Shown in pieces: positions 1 through 7,158 of a stretch of 14,609 nucleotides of DNA. The notes under the pieces are model-generated. The model saw nothing but the letters and a program-made list of their open reading frames with translations. It had not been told where the DNA came from and did no database searches. The DNA is from an uncultured Paraprevotella sp. Its GTDB lineage: Bacteria; Bacteroidota; Bacteroidia; Bacteroidales; Bacteroidaceae. The stretch is taken from contig CAAFWT010000089.1 in NCBI GenBank assembly GCA_900766785.1, positions 1 to 14,609 on the forward strand, read 5' to 3'. The position numbers were made by a program, and so were the translations under genes. Position 1 is the stretch's first letter, and every line of letters begins with the position of its first letter.

Positions 1-920
1 TCATGCGCTTCTGTCAAGCCTTCATGCTGGAGCTGTGGCGCAATTTGGGCCCCGATCAGGATGTACCGGCAGGCGACATCGGTGTGGGTGGCCGTGAAGT
101 GGGATACATGTTTGGCATGTACAAGAAGCTTTCGCGGGAGCATACAGGTACCTTAACCGGCAAGGGTCTGGAGTTTGGAGGTTCCCTCCTTAGGCCCGAA
201 GCCACAGGCTATGGTGCTCTGTACTTCGTGAGACAAATGCTGCAGGACATGGGACAGGAGATAGCGGGACGCACCGTGGCCATCTCCGGCTTTGGAAATG
301 TGGCATGGGGAGCCGCCAAGAAAGCCACAGAGATGGGAGCTAAGGTAGTAACACTGAGTGGTCCCGACGGTTATGTCTATGACCCCAAGGGTGTAAGTGG
401 CGAGAAGATAGATTACATGCTGAGCCTCCGACTCAGTGGCGAGGATATAGTGGCACCTTATGCTGAGCGTTATCCCGAGGCAACCTTCTTCCCCGGACGT
501 AAACCCTGGGAGCAGGCTGTGGATATCGCACTGCCATGCGCCACACAGAATGAGCTCACCCTTACTGATGCCGAGGCACTCCATGCCAATGGGGTGACGC
601 TGGTGGCTGAGGTGAGCAACATGGGTTGCACAGCACAGGCAGTGGATTACCTGGTGGAGCATCGCATACCCTTTGCACCAGGCAAGGCGGTCAACTCAGG
701 CGGCGTGGCCACCAGCGGACTGGAGATGACTCAGAATGCCATGCATATCTCCTGGTCGGCAGCCGAAGTGGACAGTCGCCTGCAGCAGATTATGCACGCC
801 GTGCACGACCAGTGCCTGCAGTACGGACGCGAAGAGGGCTACACCAACTATGTACGCGGAGCCAATGTGGCAGGGTTTATGAAGGTGGCCCGTGCCATCA
901 TGGCCCAGGGCATCATCTGA
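1..920 (+). CDS. gdhA: NADP-type glutamate dehydrogenase, 3' part (5' end outside window)
   Basis: Hexameric cytosolic glutamate dehydrogenase, which interconverts 2-oxoglutarate plus ammonium and glutamate. About 305 C-terminal residues are present; E. coli GdhA has 447, so roughly the first 140 lie outside. The reading frame is open to the left edge, and the first visible Met (base 3) is internal. Visible landmarks, numbered from that Met, are the family signature PAGDIGVGGREVG at 22-34, the nucleotide-binding loop GFGNVA at 96-101 in the Rossmann domain, ALPCATQNEL near 175, and GGVATSGLEM towards the end, closing with NYVRGANVAGF. The colinear match to E. coli GdhA is strong throughout. 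The segment EVSNMGCT replaces the EGANMPTT of E. coli and may be a lineage variant. NADP rather than NAD use is inferred from overall resemblance to the E. coli type. A hairpin follows 24 bp after the stop. Confidence 0.96.
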   Translation, partial: MRFCQAFMLELWRNLGPDQDVPAGDIGVGGREVGYMFGMYKKLSREHTGTLTGKGLEFGGSLLRPEATGYGALYFVRQMLQDMGQEIAGRTVAISGFGNVAWGAAKKATEMGAKVVTLSGPDGYVYDPKGVSGEKIDYMLSLRLSGEDIVAPYAERYPEATFFPGRKPWEQAVDIALPCATQNELTLTDAEALHANGVTLVAEVSNMGCTAQAVDYLVEHRIPFAPGKAVNSGGVATSGLEMTQNAMHISWSAAEVDSRLQQIMHAVHDQCLQYGREEGYTNYVRGANVAGFMKVARAIMAQGII

Positions 921-944
921 AGTACTGACTGGAGAAACCAACCT

Positions 945-988
945 ATACGGATGATGGGGACTGCTGGTGTGGCCCCCATCATCTGTAT
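945..988 (+). terminator. Long hairpin downstream of gdhA
   Basis: Bases 945-961 pair with 972-988 over 17 positions, with one G-T wobble and one A-G mismatch, around a 10-base loop. The core GATGATGGGG pairs with CCCCATCATC. The hairpin starts 24 bp after the gdhA stop, where a transcription terminator or 3'-end-stabilising structure is expected. No T run follows (the next bases are GTCTCCCTCC), so intrinsic termination is plausible but not certain. Confidence 0.5.
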
Positions 989-1186
989 GTCTCCCTCCCA
1001 GCTGTACGTGGCGAACTCACCCCACTGCTCCTGAGCATCCGGGCATATGGCTGAGTCGGGCTCAGTAGAAAAAAAAATGGGGGAAGGGATTCCCCAAAAG
1101 AGTAGGTATTCCCTGACCCTTATAACCTGATCATTATAGTCTATTACCTTAGCTGACTTATCCCTATGTTGTCAAACTAAACACAG

Positions 1187-1240
1187 CATGAAATGATGAT
1201 ATCATGCCATGAAATGATGGTATCATGCCATGAAATGACG
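1187..1240. repeat. 21-bp tandem repeat, two full copies plus a partial third
   Basis: Copies at 1187-1207 and 1208-1228 differ at one base, and a third begins at 1229 and diverges after about 12 bases. Each copy starts CATGAAATGATG and ends TATCATGC. Each unit is partly self-complementary (for example ATGATATCAT in copy 1), so the array can fold or bind a dimeric protein. It lies about 230-280 bp upstream of the typA promoter. Confidence 0.8.
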
Positions 1241-1469
1241 ATTCTGTCCCCTCCAGGAGACCTTCTGCCTGGAATAATTCACAACACCGCCACACACGAG
1301 CTGCAGGCAGGAGGGGCGTCCGATATGAAGTTTGCTCCAGGGCAATCAGCTACATGCATGCTACATACCGAACCGATTCCAGGTGAAATGGAAATGTAGC
1401 ATCGCGTACAAATGAGTCAGAATAGCCAAATAACGAATGCCTACGGGATTTCCCTTGGATAAATTGTCG

Positions 1470-1477
1470 TACCTTTG
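1470..1477 (+). promoter_or_regulatory. Candidate typA promoter -7 element
   Basis: TACCTTTG matches the Bacteroidetes -7 consensus TAnnTTTG exactly, and its last base is 24 bp before the typA ATG, predicting a leader of about 18 nt. The -33 partner is poor: 19 bp upstream is ATTT rather than TTTG. The call rests on the -7 match and its position. Confidence 0.6.
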
Positions 1478-1488
1478 CGCCGAAGTTT

Positions 1489-1494
1489 AAGGAG
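1489..1494 (+). promoter_or_regulatory. Shine-Dalgarno site of typA
   Basis: AAGGAG lies 7 bases before ATG 1502. Most Bacteroidetes genes lack such a site, so this one is informative: it fixes the typA start at 1502 rather than the in-frame TTG at 1475, which would fall inside the promoter -7 element. Confidence 0.7.
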
Positions 1495-1501
1495 AGACTA
1501 T

Positions 1502-3304
1502 ATGCAGAGTATCAGAAACATTGCTATTATTGCCCATGTAGACCATGGGAAAACCACTCTGGTGGACAAGATGCTACTGGCGGGGAACCTGTTCCGCGAG
1601 AACCAGCAGACTGACGATTTGATGTTGGATAACAACGAACTGGAACGCGAGCGCGGCATCACTATCCTGAGCAAGAACGTCTCCATCAATTACAAAGGTA
1701 CCAAGATAAACATCATCGACACCCCGGGACACAGTGACTTCGGAGGAGAGGTGGAACGTGTGCTCAATATGGCCGACGGATGCATTTTGCTGGTGGACGC
1801 CTTCGAGGGCCCCATGCCTCAGACACGCTTTGTCCTGCAGAAAGCCCTGCAGATAGGGCTAAAGCCCATAGTGGTGGTCAACAAGGTGGACAAACCCAAC
1901 TGCCGGCCCGAGGAGGTGTATGAGATGGTCTTCGATCTGATGTGTGACCTGGATGCCACAGAGGAACAGCTGGACTTCCCCGTGGTTTACGGTTCGGCCA
2001 AGAACGGATGGATGAGCGAGGATTGGAGAAAGCCCACCGACAACATCTGCTACCTGCTGGACAGCATCGTGGAGAACATTCCCGCACCCGAACAGCTGGA
2101 GGGTACACCCCAGATGCTGATTACCAGTCTGGACTACTCCAACTATACCGGACGCATTGCCGTGGGACGTGTACACAGAGGAACATTGCGCGAGGGAATG
2201 AACATCACCGTGGCTCACCGAGATGGCAGTCAGGAGAAGACACGCATCAAGGAGCTGCACACCTTTACGGGAATGGGACGCCAGCGCATCACAGAAGTGT
2301 CATCGGGCGACATCTGTGCCATCGTCGGCCTGGAGCACTTTGAGATAGGAGACACCATCTGTGATGCAGAAAACCCCGAGGCTCTGCCCACCATCAGCAT
2401 CGATGAACCTACGATGAGCATGCTCTTCACCATCAACGACAGCCCCTTCTTCGGTAAGGAAGGAAAGTTCTGCACCAGCCGACACATAGGAGATCGGCTC
2501 GAGAAGGAACTGGAGAAGAACCTGGCCCTGCGGGTGGAACTGATGGAGGGATGCACAGACCGCTGGATAGTGAGCGGACGAGGCGTGCTCCATCTGTCCG
2601 TACTCATCGAGACCATGCGCCGCGAGGGATATGAGTTGCAGGTGGGTCAGCCACAGGTCATATACAAGGAAATAGACGGACAGAAGTGTGAGCCCATAGA
2701 GGAACTCACCATCAATGTGCCCGAGGAGTTCTCCAGCCGCATGATAGACATGGTGACGCGCCGCAAGGGCGAACTCACCAGCATGGAGTCGCAAGGCGAC
2801 AGAGTGAACATCGAGTTCATGATTCCCAGCCGAGGCATCATCGGACTGCGCACCAATGTGCTTACTGCCAGTCAGGGAGAAGCCATCATGGCTCACCGAT
2901 TCCAGGAGTACCAGCCCTACAAGGGCGACATCACACGCCGCACCAATGGCTCTATGATAGCCCTGGAGACAGGCAATGCCTATGCCTATGCCATCGACCA
3001 TCTGCAGGACCGAGGCCGCTTCTTCATCGAACCACAGGAACAGGTATATGCCGGACAAGTGGTGGGCGAACACGTACATGAGAATGACCTGGTGATCAAT
3101 GTCTGCAAAGCCAAGCAGCTGACCAACGTACGTGCCAGCGGAACAGATGAGAAGGCACGCATCATCCCTGCCACCATCTTCTCACTGGAAGAGGCACTGG
3201 AGTATATCAAAGCAGACGAATATGTGGAGGTAACCCCAAAGAGCATGCGCATGCGCAAGGTTATCCTCGACCACCTGGAGCGCAAACGTGCCAGCAAGGA
3301 TTGA
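1502..3304 (+). CDS. typA: Ribosome-associated translational GTPase TypA/BipA
   Basis: A 600-residue EF-G-like GTPase that binds the 70S ribosome and supports ribosome assembly and stress adaptation. The start gives MQSIRNIAIIAHVDHGKTTL, matching the N-terminus of E. coli BipA. GTPase motifs are all intact: G1 AHVDHGKT (11-18), G2 region RGITI (51-55), G3 DTPGH (73-77), G4 NKVDK (127-131), G5 SAK (165-167). A beta-barrel domain II follows from about 200, then two EF-G-like domains, including ESQGDRVNIEFMIPSRGIIGLR, and a TypA-specific C-terminal domain with the hallmark TNVRASGTDEKARI. Length fits the family. It has its own promoter and Shine-Dalgarno site. The stop codon lies in the loop of a perfect hairpin. 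It is probably monocistronic, with the next gene 60 bp away behind its own candidate promoter. Confidence 0.97.
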   Translation: MQSIRNIAIIAHVDHGKTTLVDKMLLAGNLFRENQQTDDLMLDNNELERERGITILSKNVSINYKGTKINIIDTPGHSDFGGEVERVLNMADGCILLVDAFEGPMPQTRFVLQKALQIGLKPIVVVNKVDKPNCRPEEVYEMVFDLMCDLDATEEQLDFPVVYGSAKNGWMSEDWRKPTDNICYLLDSIVENIPAPEQLEGTPQMLITSLDYSNYTGRIAVGRVHRGTLREGMNITVAHRDGSQEKTRIKELHTFTGMGRQRITEVSSGDICAIVGLEHFEIGDTICDAENPEALPTISIDEPTMSMLFTINDSPFFGKEGKFCTSRHIGDRLEKELEKNLALRVELMEGCTDRWIVSGRGVLHLSVLIETMRREGYELQVGQPQVIYKEIDGQKCEPIEELTINVPEEFSSRMIDMVTRRKGELTSMESQGDRVNIEFMIPSRGIIGLRTNVLTASQGEAIMAHRFQEYQPYKGDITRRTNGSMIALETGNAYAYAIDHLQDRGRFFIEPQEQVYAGQVVGEHVHENDLVINVCKAKQLTNVRASGTDEKARIIPATIFSLEEALEYIKADEYVEVTPKSMRMRKVILDHLERKRASKD

Positions 3305-3316
3305 CCTTGCTGGCAC
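3288..3316 (+). terminator. Perfect 12-bp hairpin enclosing the typA stop codon
   Basis: GTGCCAGCAAGG (3288-3299) pairs without mismatch with CCTTGCTGGCAC (3305-3316). The five-base loop ATTGA contains the typA stop TGA (3302-3304). The left arm encodes the last residues of TypA. It is a likely terminator or mRNA 3' stabiliser, but no T tract follows (next bases CCAGCCATAC). Confidence 0.6.
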
Positions 3317-3336
3317 CCAGCCATACAATACCCTTG
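3306..3336 (+). promoter_or_regulatory. Candidate promoter of the GH99-like/phosphoesterase pair
   Basis: CTTG (3306-3309), a 19-bp spacer and TACCCTTG (3329-3336) resemble the Bacteroidetes TTTG-N19-TAnnTTTG promoter with one mismatch in each box. The ATG is 28 bp after the -7 box, implying a very short leader. The -33 box lies in the right arm of the typA hairpin, so terminator and promoter would overlap. Confidence 0.4.
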
Positions 3337-3364
3337 AACGATAAACCTAAAAACAACCGATAAA

Positions 3365-5263
3365 ATGAGGAGATTAGGATGCATACTCATGGCTGCCATG
3401 ATGGCATTGGGCAGCAAAGCACAACTGACCACCACCTGGGTGGCAACAGACGCACTGGGACGAACATTGCCTTCGGCTCAGGAAAACCCTCTGAAGCGTG
3501 ACGGAAAACCACGTACCGTGGGCATCTTCTATATCACCTGGCACACCCAGGGACTTCACAATGGACTGGAATACAAATGCGACGTGAGCAAGGTGCTCAA
3601 CGAAGACCCTAACGCCCGGCTTGAATGGGACAACAAAGCCTGGACAGGACCGTCCTACCATTGGGGAGAACCAGAATATGGATATTTCCTCAGTCAGGAC
3701 AAATACGTTATCAAGCACGACCTCTCCATGCTGGCCGATGCGGGAGTGGATGTCTTGATTATGGACGTCACCAATGCCGTACTCTATTGGGACGAATGGG
3801 AAGTACTCTTCAGCACGATGCAGGAGATGAAGAAGGATGGCAACAAGGTTCCGCAGTTCTGCTTCTGGGCCTTCAACGGCAATGTGATAACCGTGGTACA
3901 GAGTCTCTACGACCGTTATTACAAGACTGGCAAATACCAAGACTGCTGGTTCTATTGGGACGGCAAGCCACTCTTGCTCTACAATGCCACACCATCCATA
4001 GATGCCAATCCTAATGGCGGAGAAAAGAATCTGGCCGACTATAGCGACGAGGTCAAGCAGTTCTTCACCCTGAGAAACATGTGGTGGGGCTACTATAAAT
4101 GGGCTGGAGAGCGCTATGTAGGTCAGGAGGACAAGTGGAGTTTCGGTTATGAACTGGGTGACGAGAAGGTAAAGGCTCTTGCCCCCAATGAACTTTGCTC
4201 CCGACACGAGGGACGCATGGAGGAGATGGCAGTCACTCCCGCCCAGCATCCCATGAGCATCGTGGGGAAGAGTTGGCGCAGAGAGACGGGCGAGCCCTCA
4301 TTGGATGACCACGACATGCCCGTGCCCACCTATTGTCCGGCAGTGGATAGCGTGGTGGACTGCCCTACTCAGTATGGCATCTACTTCCAGGACCGATGGA
4401 ACGAGGCTCTGGATGTGGACCCCGAATTCATCTATCTGAACGACTGGAACGAGTGGACTGCAGGCAGATATCGCAGTGGCAAGGACCCATCCGGACAGGC
4501 AGCAGGCCCAACCACTTTCCTCAATAGAGAGAATCCTTTCTACTTTGTGGACCAATACAATGCTGAGTTCAATAGGACCATCGCACCCATGAAGGGCGGA
4601 TGGACAGACAATTATTACATGCAGATGGTGCAGAACATACGTAGGTACAAAGGCGTGGACTCCATACCCGTATTCAGAGGTTTGCAGAAAGTGATTGTGG
4701 ACGGTAGTTTGCAGGACTGGCCTCTGCTGACAGAGTATTTTGCCGACACGAGAGGCGACGTGATACATCGCGACCACGATGGATACGGCAATCTGCATTA
4801 CACAGACCAGACAGGACGAAACGATATCGTACGCACCCACTTGGCTGTGGACAAGAAGAATGTCTACTTTGCGGTGGAGACCGACCAGGCAATCACTTCC
4901 TATACCGACCCCAACTGGATGCTACTCTTCCTCAATACCGACCAATCCATGGAGACAGGCTGGCAGGGCTATGACTTTATCATCAACCGTGTGGTGAAGG
5001 ATGCACATGTAACCACCCTCATGCAGTATGATGAAGAGAAGGCCGAATGGACCTACGTATGCGACCTCTCTTATGCGGTAGAAGGAAACGTGATGGAAAT
5101 AGCTGTTCCCCGCAAAGTACTCGGGCTGAACCAGAACGAGTGGGCACTGGACCTCAAGTGGGCAGACAATCCCACTGATGCCTCAGACATCATTTCCCTG
5201 TGCACCACGGGTGATACTGCACCGAACAGACGTTTTGCATACAGATATATATGGAAAAAATGA
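3365..5263 (+). CDS. Secreted GH71/GH99-like glycoside hydrolase family protein with C-terminal CBM9-like domain
   Basis: A 632-residue exported protein, probably acting on a glycan in the periplasm or at the surface. A type I signal peptide ends at SKA|Q (19/20). Residues about 50-410 resemble the GH71/GH99/WbsX-like TIM-barrel group: an opening strand TVGIFYITWH (51-60), DAGVDVLIMDVTN (125-137), PQFCFWAFNGN (163-173), and the characteristic FIYLNDWNEW (355-364), like the NEW motif of that group. From about 443 the segment starting VIVDGSLQDW resembles the CBM9/DOMON-like sugar-binding domain often found at the end of such proteins. Substrate is unknown; GH99 enzymes cleave alpha-mannan, but the likeness is too distant to assign this, and I cannot place the catalytic acids with confidence. 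The gene overlaps the next one ATGA-style, so the two products are probably made together. No SusC/SusD pair is in view. Confidence 0.75.
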   Translation: MRRLGCILMAAMMALGSKAQLTTTWVATDALGRTLPSAQENPLKRDGKPRTVGIFYITWHTQGLHNGLEYKCDVSKVLNEDPNARLEWDNKAWTGPSYHWGEPEYGYFLSQDKYVIKHDLSMLADAGVDVLIMDVTNAVLYWDEWEVLFSTMQEMKKDGNKVPQFCFWAFNGNVITVVQSLYDRYYKTGKYQDCWFYWDGKPLLLYNATPSIDANPNGGEKNLADYSDEVKQFFTLRNMWWGYYKWAGERYVGQEDKWSFGYELGDEKVKALAPNELCSRHEGRMEEMAVTPAQHPMSIVGKSWRRETGEPSLDDHDMPVPTYCPAVDSVVDCPTQYGIYFQDRWNEALDVDPEFIYLNDWNEWTAGRYRSGKDPSGQAAGPTTFLNRENPFYFVDQYNAEFNRTIAPMKGGWTDNYYMQMVQNIRRYKGVDSIPVFRGLQKVIVDGSLQDWPLLTEYFADTRGDVIHRDHDGYGNLHYTDQTGRNDIVRTHLAVDKKNVYFAVETDQAITSYTDPNWMLLFLNTDQSMETGWQGYDFIINRVVKDAHVTTLMQYDEEKAEWTYVCDLSYAVEGNVMEIAVPRKVLGLNQNEWALDLKWADNPTDASDIISLCTTGDTAPNRRFAYRYIWKK

Positions 5264-7158
5264 GAAGGAATCTCTTCCTGATTCTTTTAATGCTGGGCTG
5301 CACTGTTGCTGCCCAGCACTTTCGTTTTGTGCAATTGACAGACCTGCATCTCAACCCCAAGACTCCCTCGCACAAGAGGTATCTGCAAGAGAGCATCCGC
5401 AGGATAAACGCTCTGGACAGTATAGACTTTGTCCTGGTCACAGGAGACATCACCGATGATGGAGATCAGGAATCCATGCAGGAAGTAAAGGACTGCCTGA
5501 AGGAACTGTCCATACCTTATTATATTATCATGGGCAACCATGAGACGAAATGGAGTGCCACGGGCTGCATGGCATGGAAAGACATCTTTGGATATGAGCG
5601 TATGGAGATGCATCACAAGGGGGTTCATTTCCTGGGATTCAATACGGGCCCTCTGATGCGAATGGCTTACGGACATGTGGTGAAACAAGACCTGACCTGG
5701 CTCAAGGAATGCCTGGACAGTTACCCCAAGGACGAGCCTGTCATCATCGTCACCCACTACCCCCTCATGAAGGGAGATGTGGACAACTGGTTTGAGGTGA
5801 CCGACCTGCTTCGCCACTACAATGTGCGCCTGTGCATAGGCGGTCATTATCATAAGAATCGGAATCTGTCCTACGACGGCATTCCCGGGATACTGCTTCG
5901 CTCCAATCTCCAGGAACCAGAGACAGGAACAGGATTTGGCCTGTATGAAGTGACGCCCGACAGCATCAGCCTCACGGTGATGAACTCAACAGCATCGCCC
6001 GTGCACCTTGCCTCTTACTCCATGCATGGCGACATACGGGATGTGAACGGACACTTGCTTGACCCCGATGCCGAAGCATGGGAATATCCCGACACCACAG
6101 ACAACGTGACATACCATCAAGTGAAGCGCTTGTGGTTAAGGCAGTCGGGGGTAAGCATCTATTCCTCACCTGCTGTGGAAGGAAAGAGACTGTTTGTGGG
6201 TGATGATGCCGGATGTGTGACAGCTTACAGACTGAAGGATGGCAAGAGCCTGTGGACCTTCTCCACAGGAGCAAGGATAATAGGCACCCCAGAGGCTTGG
6301 GAGGGCGTACTGGTGGTTCCCAGTGCCGACGGATGTATCTATGGACTGAAGACGAGTAATGGCCGACTGCTATGGAAAATCCAAACGGGAGCTCCTGTGC
6401 TGGGTGCCGTGACAGTGAGGGAAGGCATAGCCTACGTGGGCGGCAGCGACCATCACATGCGTGCCTTGGATGTGCAATCGGGCAAAGTCCTGTGGGAGTA
6501 TGCCGGAGTAGAGGGATATGTGGAGACGAAACCCTTAGTGACAGACCAGCATGTGGTCTTCGGAGCATGGGACATGTATCTCTACTGTCTGGACATTCAG
6601 GATGGAACCTTGCTCTGGAAATGGAGAGGCGTAGCCAGAGAGGATATGCATTACAGTCCTGCAGCCGTATGGCCTGTGGAGACCAGGGGACGCATCTTCA
6701 TAGCAGATCCCGAGCGTGCCCTGACGTGTATAGATGCCCACACGGGGCAGACCATCTGGCGCACCTACCAGTCGATGGTACGTGAGACCGTGGGACTGAG
6801 TGCCGACGAGGAAAGAGTGTACAGCAAGACGATGCGTGACAGCATGGTATGCTTCAGCACCCAAGGCGATACACCCCGTCAGATCTATTCCACTAACATA
6901 GGCTTTGGATATGAGATTGCGCCCAACATGCCACAAGAACTGGACGGAGTGGTCTATTGCAGCACCAAGGAAGGAATGATATTTGCCACAGAAGCCCACA
7001 CAGGACGCTTGCTATGGCGACACTATGTGGGCTCCTCGCTGGTGAACACTGTGGTTCCCTTGCCTGAACGCAAGGTACTATTCACCACCACTGGCGGACA
7101 CGTTGGCATCCTGCTTTGGGAGGGTGGCATTGAGCATCAGACTACCGATTATCGCTGA
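5251..7158 (+). CDS. Secreted metallophosphoesterase fused to PQQ-type beta-propeller
   Basis: A 635-residue predicted periplasmic or surface protein of two parts. After a signal peptide (probable cleavage VAA|Q, 21/22), residues about 24-260 form a calcineurin-like phosphoesterase with all five metal-site motifs: DLH (31-33), GD (65-66), GNHE (95-98), the His of THY (169) and GHYH (198-201). Residues about 295-635 form a PQQ/BamB-like beta-propeller with recurring G-x-x-LW blade motifs about 40 residues apart: DGKSLW (330), NGRLLW (370), SGKVLW (410), DGTLLW (451), TGQTIW (498), TGRLLW (584). The substrate is unknown; phosphoesters on glycans, nucleotides or lipids are all possible. The ATG at 5260 gives a clean ATGA overlap with the preceding gene and a typical MRRN signal-peptide start, so it may be the true start; 5251 is the longest form. 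The last 81 bp overlap nhaA on the other strand. Confidence 0.85.
   Translation: MEKMRRNLFLILLMLGCTVAAQHFRFVQLTDLHLNPKTPSHKRYLQESIRRINALDSIDFVLVTGDITDDGDQESMQEVKDCLKELSIPYYIIMGNHETKWSATGCMAWKDIFGYERMEMHHKGVHFLGFNTGPLMRMAYGHVVKQDLTWLKECLDSYPKDEPVIIVTHYPLMKGDVDNWFEVTDLLRHYNVRLCIGGHYHKNRNLSYDGIPGILLRSNLQEPETGTGFGLYEVTPDSISLTVMNSTASPVHLASYSMHGDIRDVNGHLLDPDAEAWEYPDTTDNVTYHQVKRLWLRQSGVSIYSSPAVEGKRLFVGDDAGCVTAYRLKDGKSLWTFSTGARIIGTPEAWEGVLVVPSADGCIYGLKTSNGRLLWKIQTGAPVLGAVTVREGIAYVGGSDHHMRALDVQSGKVLWEYAGVEGYVETKPLVTDQHVVFGAWDMYLYCLDIQDGTLLWKWRGVAREDMHYSPAAVWPVETRGRIFIADPERALTCIDAHTGQTIWRTYQSMVRETVGLSADEERVYSKTMRDSMVCFSTQGDTPRQIYSTNIGFGYEIAPNMPQELDGVVYCSTKEGMIFATEAHTGRLLWRHYVGSSLVNTVVPLPERKVLFTTTGGHVGILLWEGGIEHQTTDYR

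Larger units (their letters stand above)
921..1501. other. Intergenic region gdhA-typA (581 bp)
   Basis: No convincing gene is present. It holds, in order, the gdhA hairpin (945-988); a small stem CTGAG/CTCAG (1051-1055 with 1061-1065) followed by nine A residues (1069-1077); a stem GGGGAA/TTCCCC (1080-1085 with 1090-1095); an AT-rich stretch to about 1180; a 21-bp tandem repeat (1187-1240); and the typA promoter and ribosome-binding site. A 68-codon frame at 1193-1399 starts inside the tandem repeat, has unbalanced low-complexity composition and matches no family I know, so it is not called as a gene. Confidence 0.6.

Noticed and set aside
1193..1399. 68-codon open frame in the gdhA-typA gap
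   Set aside because: It begins inside a tandem repeat, giving a repeated MMxSCHE pattern, has no ribosome-binding site, and its residues match no family I know.
1475..1501. Upstream TTG start for typA adding nine residues
   Set aside because: It would place the start codon within the promoter -7 element, and the ATG at 1502 has a proper AAGGAG site and the N-terminus expected for BipA.
2300..3079. 259-codon minus-strand frame inside typA
   Set aside because: It is a shadow of the strongly conserved typA coding sequence.
5290..5307. Lipoprotein signal (LMLGC) in the phosphoesterase-propeller protein
   Set aside because: The residues before Cys are Met-Leu-Gly, a poor lipobox, while VAA|Q a few residues later is a good type I site. 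A lipoprotein is not fully excluded.
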